NCBI GenBank assembly: GCA_937892705.1
Contig: CALBGR010000014.1
Coordinates: 29,158-93,157 of the forward strand
From: an uncultured Candidatus Saccharibacteria bacterium
Lineage (GTDB): Bacteria; Patescibacteriota; Saccharimonadia; Saccharimonadales; UBA4665
Length of the DNA stretch: 64,000 nucleotides
Direction: 5' to 3'
Position 1 is the first letter of the stretch. Each line of letters opens with the position of its first letter. Position numbers and translations under genes: made by a program. Below, piece by piece: positions 25,578 through 35,738 of this stretch. The notes under the pieces are model-generated. The model was not told the DNA's origin. It made no database searches and was given only the letters and a program-made list of their open reading frames with translations.

Positions 25578-25651
25578 TGGCTAGGGTGGAGGGATTCGAA
25601 CCCCCGATCACGGGACCAAAACCCGTTGCCTTACCGCTTGGCCACACCCTA
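25578..25651 (-). tRNA. tRNA-Gln (UUG)
   Basis: On the minus strand the cloverleaf is complete: acceptor TAGGGTG/CACCCTA, D arm with GGCCAAGCGGTAAGGC, anticodon arm ACGGG-TTTTGGT-CCCGT with anticodon TTG, T arm with GGTTCGAATCC, discriminator G and an encoded CCA. Confidence 0.96.
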
Positions 25652-25731
25652 CTACCAAACAACCAGCATATTGTAACCTGTTAGCACAAAATTTTCAATA
25701 TAAGGAGAAAGCTAGGAGTTCGTATATTTGC

Positions 25732-25737
25732 TATGAT
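25732..25737 (+). promoter_or_regulatory. -10 box of a leaderless lytic transglycosylase message
   Basis: TATGAT ends 6 bases before the ATG at 25744; no ribosome binding site lies between. Confidence 0.5.
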
Positions 25738-25743
25738 AGAACC

Positions 25744-26478
25744 ATGAGTGGAGTAGCGGTGTATGCATGGACAAAACATAATATTATCAAGCCTGCGATC
25801 AAACATCGAAGGGATATTTTATTCTTTGTCATCGGTGCCACAGCTGCCATTTTAGCAATCACACTCAGCAATACAATTAGGAGTGACGTGCAAAAACCAT
25901 TAAAGCCTCGAGTGTCACGCATTACCATTCCATGGATTCCAGAAACCGTGAAACGCTGGGAGAAGCCAATTGTCCAAGCTGCAAAAAAGTATGAAATAGA
26001 TCCAAATTTCTTAGCAATTATCATGACACTTGAATCAGGCGGCTACACCAAAGCTCACAGTCCAGCCGACGCGAAGGGACTGATGCAAGTCACACCACCA
26101 ACAGCAAGTGATATCGCCGCAAAATTCCTCAAAAAACCCACCAAGAAATACGACTTATTTAATCCAGAAACAAGCATAGAATTTGGTGCAGCATACTTGG
26201 CATGGCTGCGTGACGAATTTGGCAGCAGCAAGCAGGGACCAAGCTGGAATACTACCGTAGAGCTCGTGGCAGCCGGCTACAATGGCGGGCCAGGAGCCGC
26301 AAACAGCTTAGAACAGGGTAAAGGCCTTACCAGTGACGAAACGCTTTCATACTCTCGCGACGCTTTCAATATGTGGCGTGAACGACACGCAACCACCAGC
26401 CCGACATTTGAACGCTGGAAAGAACGTGGCGGCCAAAGCTTACTGGATGCTGCCCTGAAAGAGCAAACACAAAACTAG
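25744..26478 (+). CDS. Lytic transglycosylase (SLT/GH23 fold), membrane-anchored
   Basis: Cuts the glycan strands of peptidoglycan. One membrane segment near residues 25-45 (ILFFVIGATAAILAITLS) places the enzyme outside the cell. The SLT domain begins about residue 75 with VQAAKKYEIDPNFLAIIMTL, then the catalytic Glu in ESGG, then DAKGLMQVTPPTA and ELVAAGYNGGPGAA, all family signatures. It fits the nearby wall genes (VanY-like, serine hydrolase, LCP). Confidence 0.92.
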   Translation: MSGVAVYAWTKHNIIKPAIKHRRDILFFVIGATAAILAITLSNTIRSDVQKPLKPRVSRITIPWIPETVKRWEKPIVQAAKKYEIDPNFLAIIMTLESGGYTKAHSPADAKGLMQVTPPTASDIAAKFLKKPTKKYDLFNPETSIEFGAAYLAWLRDEFGSSKQGPSWNTTVELVAAGYNGGPGAANSLEQGKGLTSDETLSYSRDAFNMWRERHATTSPTFERWKERGGQSLLDAALKEQTQN

Positions 26479-26484
26479 GTTTAC

Positions 26485-26532
26485 TTGACTTATTTGGTTG
26501 TTTTATGTTATAATAAAGAGATAGACCTCTTT
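26485..26532 (+). promoter_or_regulatory. Promoter pointing antisense into the trehalose gene
   Basis: TTGACT (26485-26490), 18 bases, TATAAT (26509-26514), followed by a small stem AAAGAG/CTCTTT (26515-26520 with 26527-26532). It faces right, into the 3' end of the minus-strand trehalose gene. Its core TTTTATGnTATAATA recurs before the DUF2061 gene and smpB. Confidence 0.5.
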
Positions 26533-26538
26533 ACTCTC

Positions 26539-28728
26539 TTATTCCTGTAACACCTTTAAGATATATAAAATATCCTGCGTTTTTTCCACCTGATAACGTG
26601 CAGCAGTATGACCAAACCCAACTTTTATAGTAAACGCACTTTTTGGCAAGGTCATAAACATTGTTTCGTCAGTATAGTCATCACCCGCGCATAAAATAAA
26701 ATCTGCAGGATACGCATCAACTAATTGTGTAATTGCATGACCTTTTTGTATCGTTTCGGGTTTTATTTCAATAATCTTTTTTCCCGAATACAGCTTGATA
26801 TCCGTTCCGGCCAGTAGCGTTTGTAGTTCTTGCATCAGATTGATATTGCGTACATATGCCAACTCTGTTGGAGTGTTGCGATAATGCCATACGATTGAAT
26901 AATCCTTTTCCTCGATTTTTGCTCCTGGCGTACGATCAGCATATTGCTTCAGTACCGTTAAAATCGCCGCTTTGCGTGTACGAAACGACGAGGGAGTATG
27001 GCGCCATGTCTTATCTTGCTTGATCCACGCACCATGTTCGGCCACCAGATAAAGTGCAGTGCCTCCAAACCAGTTCTCAAGCGCTTGCTTTGTCCGACCG
27101 CTAACAATACACACTTTGGTGGCAGGCAGAGACGATAGTTTGTACAACAACCGACGGAGTGCAACTGGCGGTTTGGCATGCCTTGGATCAGGATTTGCTA
27201 CAAAATTACGAATCGTACCATCGTAGTCTAGAATAATTAACCGCTTTTTTGCTGCTGTAAAAGCAGTAAATATGCTTTGCATACTTGCTTTATCTAGATA
27301 TTTCTGATGCTGCCTTGCCTGATAATATTTAAGTTGTTTTAGCTGGCTCAAAAAATCAGCCGCCCAGCGTTGGACCGTGTACTGCGATATACGTCTGCGC
27401 ATCGCGGTGAGATTTTGACGCTTAGCAGCATTAGACATGGTCAGCGCCGTTTTGATACCATTTTTTATCGAACGAGTGTTATTGGGATTGACCCGCGTTG
27501 CTTCAGGAAGTTCGTCAATCGCACCAGCAAGTTCACTCAGAATCAACACACCCTTATTATCCCGCTTTGCTGCTACATATTCTTTGGCAACAAGGTTCAT
27601 GCCGTCACGAATCGGGGTTACTAGCATTACATCGGCTTTGGCATACAAAGCAACTACTTGCGCAAACGGCAGATTCTTAAATTGATACGACACCGGCGTC
27701 CAATCAACAGTTCCATACTCACCGTTAATACGACTAATCTGCTGCTCTATAGCTTCACGCAGCTCCTGATAAGTTTGCACTGCAGTCCGTGACGGTACAG
27801 CCACCATCACCAGCGACACTTTTTTGTGGTATGAGGGATTTTCCTTCAGAAACAAATCAAACGCACTCAAACGTTCGGGAATCCCTTTACTATAGTCTAA
27901 CCGATCAACTGAAAGTATTATCTTCCGGCCTCGATATGTTTCAGTAATCGCTTGCATTTCTGCCAAGGTTTCGGACTGTTTTAGGGCTTTGGTGAATTTA
28001 TCGTAGTCAATACCGATTGGAAACGCATCTACTAGCACAACTCTCCCGTTATATTCCACAGTACTGTGACTGTTTTCTAAACCAAGCATACGCAGACAAC
28101 TGCTTAAAAAATGCCGCGCATAGTCATAAATATGAAAACCAATCAAATCAGCGCCAAGCATACCTTCTAAAATCTCACGCCGCTCTGGCAATAGGCGAAA
28201 TATCTCATAAGACGGGAAGGGGATATGTAGAAAAAATCCAATTAACGCTTCCGGCAGCTTCTTTCGCAAAATAGCCGGCAGTAAAAGCAGGTGGTAGTCA
28301 TGCACCCATATCGTGGCATCGGATACGGCATGTTTAGTAACGCTTCGGCTAAATAAATCATTGGCTGCTCTATATGCCGCCCAATACGATTCTTTATACT
28401 GCGCTGACTGCTGAAAGTAGTGAAACAGTGGCCAGAGTGTATCATTCGCATACCCTTCATAAAACGCGCTCACCAGATCACGTTTCAGATGCACCGGAAT
28501 ACAACGATACTTTTTGAGCACGCGGGCGATTTTTACCTTATCAGCCGTTGTTAGCTCATCCTCGCTAATACCTGGCCAACCGATCCATACCATTTCAGCA
28601 GCATTATCGAGCGACGACATCGCTGTTGCCAATCCACCAGCACTCTGAGAGAAGATAAGATTGCCGTTTTCTTTCGTAACGGTTACTGGTAGTCTATTGG
28701 AAACGACGATGAATTTGTACTTACTCAC
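26539..28728 (-). CDS. otsAB: Trehalose-6-phosphate synthase / trehalose-phosphatase fusion
   Basis: The N-terminal ~460 residues are a GT20 synthase that joins glucose from a nucleotide sugar to glucose-6-phosphate: FIVVSNRLPVTV, VWIGWPGI, WVHDYHLLLLPAIL, LGADLIGFHIYDYARHFLSS and SVDRLDYSKGIPERL are all typical. The C-terminal part from about 490 is a HAD phosphatase (LIILDYDGTI, later CAGDDYTDETMF), giving free trehalose, a stress protectant. I chose the GTG at 28728 (MSKYKFIVV); a TTG at 28749 adds seven residues. The histidine kinase lies upstream on the same strand. Confidence 0.93.
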   Translation of the reverse strand: MSKYKFIVVSNRLPVTVTKENGNLIFSQSAGGLATAMSSLDNAAEMVWIGWPGISEDELTTADKVKIARVLKKYRCIPVHLKRDLVSAFYEGYANDTLWPLFHYFQQSAQYKESYWAAYRAANDLFSRSVTKHAVSDATIWVHDYHLLLLPAILRKKLPEALIGFFLHIPFPSYEIFRLLPERREILEGMLGADLIGFHIYDYARHFLSSCLRMLGLENSHSTVEYNGRVVLVDAFPIGIDYDKFTKALKQSETLAEMQAITETYRGRKIILSVDRLDYSKGIPERLSAFDLFLKENPSYHKKVSLVMVAVPSRTAVQTYQELREAIEQQISRINGEYGTVDWTPVSYQFKNLPFAQVVALYAKADVMLVTPIRDGMNLVAKEYVAAKRDNKGVLILSELAGAIDELPEATRVNPNNTRSIKNGIKTALTMSNAAKRQNLTAMRRRISQYTVQRWAADFLSQLKQLKYYQARQHQKYLDKASMQSIFTAFTAAKKRLIILDYDGTIRNFVANPDPRHAKPPVALRRLLYKLSSLPATKVCIVSGRTKQALENWFGGTALYLVAEHGAWIKQDKTWRHTPSSFRTRKAAILTVLKQYADRTPGAKIEEKDYSIVWHYRNTPTELAYVRNINLMQELQTLLAGTDIKLYSGKKIIEIKPETIQKGHAITQLVDAYPADFILCAGDDYTDETMFMTLPKSAFTIKVGFGHTAARYQVEKTQDILYILKVLQE

Positions 28729-28782
28729 GCTATATGTAAAATATGCCAAATCATCAGAAACAGCTGTAAGAAATACTACATG

Positions 28783-29895
28783 CTATCTTGGAATGGTCAC
28801 CGTAAATACCGTGCCTTTTTTCGGCTTGGACTGAACCGAGATGTTGCCGCCATGTAAATCCACGATTTGTTTGGTAAGATACAGTCCGATGCCTGAACCG
28901 CCGACTTCACTCGACATAGCGTTATTGATCCGTGAGAACTTTTTAAACAGCTTGCTCATATTAACACCTTCTATCCCCACACCATCATCTACGACTTTGA
29001 GTGTTACATAGTCTAGTCCATCAACCAGTCTTACAGCGATATTGCCGCCCTTATGTGTATATTTGCTGGCATTAGAAAGCAAATTTTCAATCACCATGCG
29101 CATAAACGCAGGATCTACCTTTATCACCACTGGACGCTCTAGCGAAACAATGATATTTTGCTGCCGCTCACGAGCCGCATCCTCATAGCCAGCAACAACA
29201 TCGTGAATAATTTCTGCAAAATCAACAGTCTTCTTTTTTAATCGAACCGTTGTTGAATCTGTTTTTGCCACGTATAACAAATCGTTTAATATGCCGATCT
29301 GTCGCTCGTTACTGGCATAGGCCAACTTTAAAAAATGCAGCTGATCAGCAGAAATCGCGCCGGCATACCCTTCTAGCAGCATGCCCAAGTATGTTTTTAC
29401 GGCTGTTGCTGGGGTACGCAGCTCATGTGAAGCGATAGAGATAAAATCCGACTTTATCGCGTCAAGCTCAATTTCCTCAGAAATATCACGGAATACTTCA
29501 ACCGCACCAACCCGTCGGTTATGAAGCATAATCGGGGACACGGTGACGGCAACAGGGATACGTTTGTCACCTTTACCAACATAAAAACACCGCCTTGTTA
29601 TCGTGCGATTCTTATGACGAGACAAGGTGATTGGTCGTTCCTCATTCGGTATGACTCGACCAGACGCATCAGTGGCCACAATGACATTAGTAAACACCTT
29701 GCCAATAAGATCTTGTTCTGTAAAACCCAATATAGACAACGCCGCCTTATTTATACGTTCAATTCTGCCGGATTCATCCGTTGCTATCGCTCCGTCACCA
29801 ATGCTCATAAACAACGCTTCAGCCCGCGCCATTTCCTGGGTACTCACTGCGGCTCCTTCCTGCAGCTGCTTATATGATTTTTTAGCATTAGCCAT
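28783..29895 (-). CDS. Soluble PAS-domain sensor histidine kinase
   Basis: A PAS domain (about 25-140: ARAEALFMSIGDGAIATDES, INKAALSILGFTEQDLIGKV) precedes the dimerisation helix with SHELRTPATAVK (His157) and an ATPase domain with NLLSNASKYTHKGG (N box), VDDGVGIEG, LFKKFSRI and GGSGIGLYLTKQI. There is no membrane segment, so it senses something inside the cell, perhaps via PAS-bound ligand or redox state. No response regulator lies in this window, so its partner is elsewhere. It may be cotranscribed with the trehalose gene 54 bases downstream. Confidence 0.92.
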   Translation of the reverse strand: MANAKKSYKQLQEGAAVSTQEMARAEALFMSIGDGAIATDESGRIERINKAALSILGFTEQDLIGKVFTNVIVATDASGRVIPNEERPITLSRHKNRTITRRCFYVGKGDKRIPVAVTVSPIMLHNRRVGAVEVFRDISEEIELDAIKSDFISIASHELRTPATAVKTYLGMLLEGYAGAISADQLHFLKLAYASNERQIGILNDLLYVAKTDSTTVRLKKKTVDFAEIIHDVVAGYEDAARERQQNIIVSLERPVVIKVDPAFMRMVIENLLSNASKYTHKGGNIAVRLVDGLDYVTLKVVDDGVGIEGVNMSKLFKKFSRINNAMSSEVGGSGIGLYLTKQIVDLHGGNISVQSKPKKGTVFTVTIPR

Positions 29896-30058
29896 CGCTT
29901 ATTTCTCCGCCCACTATATACACACTATACGCTTCGTTTTACTCTTTATAAGAAGCCATTTATTCAATTTCTTTTCAATAAAATAACTCACACCTTATAG
30001 GTTTTAGTAGCACAGCCTACTATATTCATGAGATAATATATGTGTTATAGGAAATAGT

Positions 30059-31240
30059 ATGCGATCTTCTACTAGCAAAAAAACGCTTACCAAAACGCAA
30101 GCGTATAACGCGCTCATGAACACTTCCTATCAGCCAGCTACTGCGCGGGGACGCAGAAGAATATTAGAAGACGATATTAACTCTACTCAAGAACAGAGCG
30201 AGCAGAAACGCTGGTGGACATGGAAAAAGGGAGTGCTACTATTTCTATTGCTACTGCTTACGCCATTTTTAGTAATAGGCATATGGGATCTGAAAAACTT
30301 CTCAAATGCGAGTTCGAAACTGTTTGGCACGAGCAATACACTTGGCATATTAGCGCAAACACCACCAAAATCGACTGACGACCGCACCAATATACTACTT
30401 GTAGGGTATTCCGTAGATGACGAAGGACATGCAGGTGCAACCCTCACAGATTCAATCATGATCCTCAGTCTCAACAAAAAAGATAACACCGGCTACATGC
30501 TAAACATTCCACGTGATCTTTACATAAATATCCCCGGCGAAGGTCGAGCGAAAATTAATGAAGCATTCCAAGACGGTGAGCGTTCAGGTTTTAACGAGCC
30601 AGGCTATCCAGCAGGCGGTATAGGACTGCTAGAAAAAACAATTAGCGAACACTTTGATATCGAAATTCATAATTATGTCATTATCAACTATGCAGCCGTA
30701 CGAGAAATTGTAGATGCTTTGGGTGGTATAGCGGTGACTATCGAAAGTCCTGATCCACGCGGTCTGTATGATCCAAATTTCCAACCACACGAAGGCGGAC
30801 CGCTCCGACTTTCCAATGGTCAGCAAAAAATTGATGGTCAAACAGCACTCCGCCTCACACGCGCTCGCGGCGCAACCTATGGATCGTACGGATTTCCGCA
30901 GTCAGACTTTAACCGCACACAAAATCAGCAAAAAGTCTTAGCCGCTATTAAAGCAGAACTTGACTGGAAGTTGGTACTTGATCCTCGAAAGAACGGTAAA
31001 TTATTCAATGCTGCTGGAAACAATATTAAAACCGACATAAAATTATCTGAAGTGATTCCGGTATATCGTATGTTTACAAACGTGCCGAATGATCAACTAA
31101 AATCCATAACACTCAATAATATCAAGGGGAAAAACTTACTACGCAGCTACCGAACCCCGGGCGGTCAAAGCACACTAATCCCTGCTGCAGGGATTAACGA
31201 TTACTCACAAATCCAAGAAGCAATCAAAAGTATTCAATAA
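30059..31240 (+). CDS. LytR-CpsA-Psr (LCP) family wall ligase
   Basis: LCP enzymes transfer polyprenyl-linked glycopolymers onto peptidoglycan. A membrane segment lies near residue 65 (GVLLFLLLLLTPFLVIGI). The LCP domain follows from about 115: RTNILLVGYSVDDEG, TLTDSIMILSLNK, MLNIPRDLYINIPG, KINEAFQDGE and later QTALRLTRARG, with the conserved Arg and Asp residues of the active site. No ribosome binding site; a TTATAG lies 8 bases upstream. Fits a Gram-positive-like envelope with attached polymers built by the glycosyltransferases in this window. Confidence 0.92.
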   Translation: MRSSTSKKTLTKTQAYNALMNTSYQPATARGRRRILEDDINSTQEQSEQKRWWTWKKGVLLFLLLLLTPFLVIGIWDLKNFSNASSKLFGTSNTLGILAQTPPKSTDDRTNILLVGYSVDDEGHAGATLTDSIMILSLNKKDNTGYMLNIPRDLYINIPGEGRAKINEAFQDGERSGFNEPGYPAGGIGLLEKTISEHFDIEIHNYVIINYAAVREIVDALGGIAVTIESPDPRGLYDPNFQPHEGGPLRLSNGQQKIDGQTALRLTRARGATYGSYGFPQSDFNRTQNQQKVLAAIKAELDWKLVLDPRKNGKLFNAAGNNIKTDIKLSEVIPVYRMFTNVPNDQLKSITLNNIKGKNLLRSYRTPGGQSTLIPAAGINDYSQIQEAIKSIQ

Positions 31241-31275
31241 GCTTTTATAACAATTAAAGTAGCAATAAATAGATT

Positions 31276-32037
31276 ATGAAGCAGGTTTTAAAACGTTTTA
31301 GGCTTTTTGTCATTGCCGCACTTATCACGACTCTTATCATCATTGCCAAATACATTCTGCATAGTATGGGGTGGGAAGTTATTGAAATGAGCTCACTCCA
31401 TTCCAGTATGGTAGCCGGCACAACTTTTGTAATCGGTTTCTTGCTTTCTACCACCATGGCAGACTACAAGGAAAGTGAACGTATTCCGGCAGATTTTGCA
31501 GCAAACATCGAAAACATGCACGAAGATGCAATATCGTTTTACAAACAATACCCAAAATTCGATCTTGTAGGCTATCAAAAGCAATTACAAAAAATTGCTG
31601 CGGCTTTTGCAAAGGATGTACGCAGCAAATCTAAAACTAGCCACCTACATATCCATCGCCTGAGTGAGCATTTTGCCGAGATGGAAAAGGCCGGGGTGCC
31701 ACCAAACTTTATTGTAAAGCTCAAGCAGCAACAGGCCCTACTTACTAAACACGTTATGCGTGTCAATTACATTCAGCGCATTACTTTCATACCGTCTGCA
31801 ACGATTTTAGCGTGGTCAATTGTAGTGATTACACTCAGTCTTATCATGTTTACAAAAATTGAATCACTCCTCGGTAGTACACTTATTTTAGGTGGATTAA
31901 CCTTTATTCTTATGTACATTCTGCTGCTGATTCGAGTTATCCGTACACCATTCCATGCCGAAGGCGCTACCCAAGATGATGTCAGCCTATATCTAATTGA
32001 TCAAACCGCCGAACATCTCAAAAGACCGCACAAGTAA
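31276..32037 (+). CDS. Membrane protein, bestrophin-like topology, unknown
   Basis: Two hydrophobic segments at the N-terminus (FVIAALITTLIIIAKYIL and SMVAGTTFVIGFLLSTTMA), a soluble helical middle of about 100 residues, and two more segments near the end (ATILAWSIVVITLSLIMF, LILGGLTFILMYILLLIR). This layout and the stretch FLLSTTMADYKESERIPADF resemble bestrophin-like/DUF4239 membrane proteins. I cannot assign a function; an anion channel is one possibility, given the ClC gene next to it. Confidence 0.6.
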   Translation: MKQVLKRFRLFVIAALITTLIIIAKYILHSMGWEVIEMSSLHSSMVAGTTFVIGFLLSTTMADYKESERIPADFAANIENMHEDAISFYKQYPKFDLVGYQKQLQKIAAAFAKDVRSKSKTSHLHIHRLSEHFAEMEKAGVPPNFIVKLKQQQALLTKHVMRVNYIQRITFIPSATILAWSIVVITLSLIMFTKIESLLGSTLILGGLTFILMYILLLIRVIRTPFHAEGATQDDVSLYLIDQTAEHLKRPHK

Positions 32038-32115
32038 CACATACTGACCGTATATAAGATCAGTCACGCTAGTTACTGTATGGCGGGAAGCACTCTTTAG
32101 GTGTAGGCTTCTTAT

Positions 32116-33360
32116 ATGAAGCCATTTACTAAAGAATTACTAGCATATAGCTTAAGCGCACTACTGGGCTGTCTTGGCGGTGTAATCACCATCGTAATGA
32201 TATGGCTTTTACATACAGGTACAACCTGGGTTTGGGAAGATATATTTCATAATAATGTAGATGACCCGAGCCGCACGCCCTTTGTATTTATTACATTCCT
32301 CATCGCAGCTCTAGCTGCTGGATATTTCGCGAAAAAATACACAAAGCCGCTTATCGGTATGGATGAGGTAATTGTGCAAGTTATTGAAAAAGGCAAAATC
32401 CGCTGGCAAAACACTGGCAGGGCACTTGTAAACGGTTTTCTTTCAATAGCCAGCGGCGCCAGCCTTGGTCCAGAGGCGCCATCAGCATTCGTCAGTGTCA
32501 GTACTTCATCATTTATCGCTGAAAAAACAAAGCAACCAATAAAAACCGCAAAAATCATGAACATCAGCAGCGTGTCAGGCATGCTCGGCGCATTGCTTAG
32601 CAGCCCGTTTCTGGCACCAGTACTCATAGCGGCATCAGTCAAAAACATCAGCAATAATATGCGTATGCTCATCACCTATAGTACTATCGCCAGCGCTTTT
32701 GGAGTTGGCACATTTTTTGGATTGTTTCACACCGTAGCTATCATTGATCTTGGCTTGCCGGAGTATCCTGGTGCAGATGTAGAGGCACTTGCCCAGGCGT
32801 TGATTATTGGCTTTCTTGCTGCAGTATTTTTAGGAATTATTTTTAAACTCACCGAACCAGTACTCACCACGATTGTAAAACCACTGAAAGAAAAACCTTT
32901 TGCACTGGCACTTACTGGCGGTGCTGTCTCGGCTACTATCGCATTCCTTATGCCGCTGACTATGTTCAGTGGCCAATACACCATCCCAGCACTGCTGGAG
33001 AAATCGACTGAATTTGGCATTGTTTTGTTGTGTATTATTGCCGCTGCAAAGTTATTTTCTACGTTTTTGCTCCTAAGGAGCTGTTTTTTCGGCGGTCCGA
33101 TTTTTCCGATGATTTTTGTAGGAGCAACACTCGGTACCATCATTACGCATATCATCCCCATACCTCTAACACTCGCTGTTGCTGCGTCTATCGCTGGTCT
33201 ACTCACCGTAGCGATGCGTCAGCCACTGTCTGCAGCGCTACTAACTATCGGCATCCTTGGCGTTAACGTTACATCCGTAGTGGCAATTGCCGCCGCTGGC
33301 GCATACTTGCTATTGACGCTGCTACCACAACAAGCGACAATAAGACCTGAAGGTAAATAA
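32116..33360 (+). CDS. ClC-family chloride channel or antiporter
   Basis: The 414-aa protein has about ten to twelve spans and the ClC selectivity motifs: [10 protein letters not shown] (in place of GxxxGREGP, the Glu being the gating residue), [16 protein letters not shown], and [17 protein letters not shown] (GGxFxP-type). Members move chloride or fluoride through the membrane, some coupled to protons. No cytoplasmic CBS domains are present. The next membrane gene begins 8 bases after its stop, so cotranscription is likely. Confidence 0.88.
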   Translation: MKPFTKELLAYSLSALLGCLGGVITIVMIWLLHTGTTWVWEDIFHNNVDDPSRTPFVFITFLIAALAAGYFAKKYTKPLIGMDEVIVQVIEKGKIRWQNTGRALVNGFLSIASGASLGPEAPSAFVSVSTSSFIAEKTKQPIKTAKIMNISSVSGMLGALLSSPFLAPVLIAASVKNISNNMRMLITYSTIASAFGVGTFFGLFHTVAIIDLGLPEYPGADVEALAQALIIGFLAAVFLGIIFKLTEPVLTTIVKPLKEKPFALALTGGAVSATIAFLMPLTMFSGQYTIPALLEKSTEFGIVLLCIIAAAKLFSTFLLLRSCFFGGPIFPMIFVGATLGTIITHIIPIPLTLAVAASIAGLLTVAMRQPLSAALLTIGILGVNVTSVVAIAAAGAYLLLTLLPQQATIRPEGK

Positions 33361-33368
33361 TCAAAAAC

Positions 33369-34181
33369 ATGAAAAAAAAGATTAACCAGCCTGGCAGCCG
33401 ATTAGATCGTATTGATACTTTTGTGCTTGCTGGTGTGATAACTATTTTGATCACACGCGCATTTTTGGCACTTACCGGCTATCCGCAACTTGGCAACGAC
33501 TCACTGCATATAGCCCACGTGCTGTGGGGTGGAGCATTCTTAACCCTCGCATTTCTCATTCTGCTACTCGCTGATACGCCAAACAAGCTCTTTGCAAGTC
33601 TACTTGGCGGTATTGGATTTGGACTGTTTATCGACGAAGTGGGGAAGTTTATCACCCAAGATAACAATTATTTTTATAAACCTGCTGTCGGTATTATATA
33701 CCTTTCATTTTTGGTTATCTGGTTTGTCAGCCGCTTGCTCATAGTGCGCAAGGAAAAGCTACCGTTTTTATCACCTGCCGAATGGCCAGACAAAGAATGG
33801 ATGAAGCTGCTGATTATTGGTTGGTCGATTGTGCAAGTTATTACCGGACTTGTGCTTTTAGGCATGATACTTATTGAAGGTTTTTCAGTTACTAAACACC
33901 TTTTAGGTATTACATCTTTAGGTATTATCAGCGGACTCATCTATGGTGCCGCAATAGCTAAAGGTATGTACGAGTACTACTCTAATAAAGTCATCGCTGC
34001 AGCGCATACACTTCGCGGTGCTAGCATTTTTTGTATTGTTGCACTTTATCCATTTTTATATTTTGAATATCCACTTGAAGCAACCTTTGGGCTTATTCCG
34101 ACCTTCTTAGTGGTAATTGGTCTTTCGGAAATATCTATCAGCAGCCTGTTTAAAAAATTACTGCTGCGCCAGTCGCAATAA
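33369..34181 (+). CDS. Multi-span membrane protein, conserved but uncharacterised
   Basis: Six to eight hydrophobic segments in 270 aa. The stretch [20 protein letters not shown] followed by [20 protein letters not shown] and NYFYKPA is a pattern I have seen in uncharacterised membrane proteins of Actinobacteria and others. The charged residues in [12 protein letters not shown] within a span suggest transport or a channel role, but this is a guess. It directly follows the ClC gene. Confidence 0.65.
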   Translation: MKKKINQPGSRLDRIDTFVLAGVITILITRAFLALTGYPQLGNDSLHIAHVLWGGAFLTLAFLILLLADTPNKLFASLLGGIGFGLFIDEVGKFITQDNNYFYKPAVGIIYLSFLVIWFVSRLLIVRKEKLPFLSPAEWPDKEWMKLLIIGWSIVQVITGLVLLGMILIEGFSVTKHLLGITSLGIISGLIYGAAIAKGMYEYYSNKVIAAAHTLRGASIFCIVALYPFLYFEYPLEATFGLIPTFLVVIGLSEISISSLFKKLLLRQSQ

Positions 34182-34217
34182 GCAACTATACTAAGAGGTA
34201 TAAAGGAGGGATTTACT

Positions 34218-34814
34218 ATGTTTACATTACCTGAACTGAGCTACAGCTACGATGCGCTCGGCAAATATATCAGTAAAGATATTATGGAGCTGCACCACAG
34301 CAAACACCACCAAACGTATGTTGATAAACTCAATGCCGCAATCGAACAAGCACCGGAACTACAGGAAAAATCAGTAACTGAGCTTATTAGCAATCTTGAT
34401 GTGGTACCGGAGCATATCCGTACTGCTGTTCGCAATCACGGCGGCGGACACTATAACCACACGCTCTTTTGGCAATGGATGTCGCCTAATGGCGGCGGTG
34501 AGCCAAGCGGCGAACTTGCTGACGCACTCAAAGCAAAGTACGGCAGTTTTCAGGCTTTTGTGGATGCATTTAGCGAAAAAGCTTTGGGAGTTTTTGGCAG
34601 CGGTTGGACATGGCTGCAGCCTGATCTTTCTATCGTTACCACACCAAACCAGGATTCGCCGCTGATGACCGGCGGAAAAGAACCAATACTTGGGCTTGAT
34701 GTGTGGGAGCATGCATACTATCTTGATTACACCTACAAGCGCGGTGATTACATTAATGCTTGGTGGAATGTTGTAAACTGGGACTTCGTAGCTGAGCGCT
34801 ATAAGCGAGCATAA
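34218..34814 (+). CDS. sodA: Superoxide dismutase (Mn/Fe family)
   Basis: Converts superoxide to peroxide and oxygen. Metal ligands are visible: His in [11 protein letters not shown], His in [14 protein letters not shown], Asp and His in [12 protein letters not shown]. The Gln in PNQDSPL and the Gly before HYNH favour a manganese enzyme, but metal choice is hard to call from sequence. A clear AAGGAGGG ribosome binding site precedes the ATG. It fits an oxygen-using cell with the bo3 oxidase 4 kb downstream. Confidence 0.94.
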   Translation: MFTLPELSYSYDALGKYISKDIMELHHSKHHQTYVDKLNAAIEQAPELQEKSVTELISNLDVVPEHIRTAVRNHGGGHYNHTLFWQWMSPNGGGEPSGELADALKAKYGSFQAFVDAFSEKALGVFGSGWTWLQPDLSIVTTPNQDSPLMTGGKEPILGLDVWEHAYYLDYTYKRGDYINAWWNVVNWDFVAERYKRA

Positions 34815-34823
34815 GCATCGTGG

Positions 34824-34829
34824 TACAAT
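34824..34829 (+). promoter_or_regulatory. -10 box of a leaderless ABC transporter message
   Basis: TACAAT ends 6 bases before the ATG at 34836; no ribosome binding site is present. Confidence 0.5.
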
Positions 34830-34835
34830 GCCCTC

Positions 34836-35738
34836 ATGCAGCAGCCAGTGATTGAACTCTCGCACCTGACGAAGACGTACGGTAAAAACCGTGGCGTCAG
34901 TGATATTTCGCTGAAAGTTCCCGAAGGAGTGATATTTGGGTTCTTAGGGCCAAACGGCGCAGGGAAGAGCACTACGATCAATATGCTCGTAAATCTTATC
35001 CATCCCACGAGCGGTCAAATAAAAATTTTTGGCAAAGACAATCAAAAACACGGTCTTGAAATCCGTGAAGACATTGGCTTTTTATCAAGCGACATGCCGC
35101 TTGACGGCGGGCTTACCGGCTGGCAGCAGTTAGAATATTTCGGAAACCTCCGTGGCAGCTTTGACAAGACCTACGTCCAAGAACTTGCCAAGCGGCTCGA
35201 TTGTAATCTAAACCGCAAAATCAAAACTTTATCGCGCGGCAATCATCAAAAAGTCGCGCTCATTAGCGCGCTCATGCACAAGCCAAAGCTGCTGCTTCTT
35301 GATGAGCCGACTAGTGGCCTTGACCCATTAATCCAAGCTGAATTCAACAAAATTATCCGCGAACACAAAGCAGCAGGATACACCACGTTTATCTCGTCAC
35401 ACATCCTTAGCGAGATTCAAGAACTCTGTGACGAAGTAGCATTTATTCGCGAAGGCGAGATTATTGCCCACAAAACTCTTGACGAACTCGCAAAAGGCGC
35501 ACCAAAGCAAATCCGTATTACCACTCAAGATAAAACTCTCATTAGCCGGTTTAAGAAACTCGAAGGTCTAGACGGCGTGCGTATTGAAGGTAAACGCATT
35601 ATGTTCCGTTACACCGGACACACAGACACACTTATTAAGCTACTGGCCAAACACAAAATTGAAGACATTGTCATCGAAGAATCCGATCTTGAAACAATGT
35701 TTATGCAGTTTTATGAAAACGATAATGGAGCAAAATGA
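34836..35738 (+). CDS. ABC transporter ATP-binding protein
   Basis: ATPase half of a drug or lipid exporter of the ABC-2 type. Walker A GPNGAGKST near residue 40, Q-loop region GFLSSDMPLDGGLTG, signature LSRGNHQKV, Walker B LLLLDEPTSGLDP and the switch His in SSHILSEI are all present. A C-terminal domain of about 80 residues follows, as in the CcmA/DrrA group. It overlaps the permease gene by 4 bases. Confidence 0.93.
   Translation: MQQPVIELSHLTKTYGKNRGVSDISLKVPEGVIFGFLGPNGAGKSTTINMLVNLIHPTSGQIKIFGKDNQKHGLEIREDIGFLSSDMPLDGGLTGWQQLEYFGNLRGSFDKTYVQELAKRLDCNLNRKIKTLSRGNHQKVALISALMHKPKLLLLDEPTSGLDPLIQAEFNKIIREHKAAGYTTFISSHILSEIQELCDEVAFIREGEIIAHKTLDELAKGAPKQIRITTQDKTLISRFKKLEGLDGVRIEGKRIMFRYTGHTDTLIKLLAKHKIEDIVIEESDLETMFMQFYENDNGAK

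Noticed and set aside
26515..26532. Stem AAAGAG/CTCTTT as a terminator for the trehalose gene
   Set aside because: The stem is short and A/T-rich and no T run follows on the minus strand; the overlap with a promoter is the better reading.
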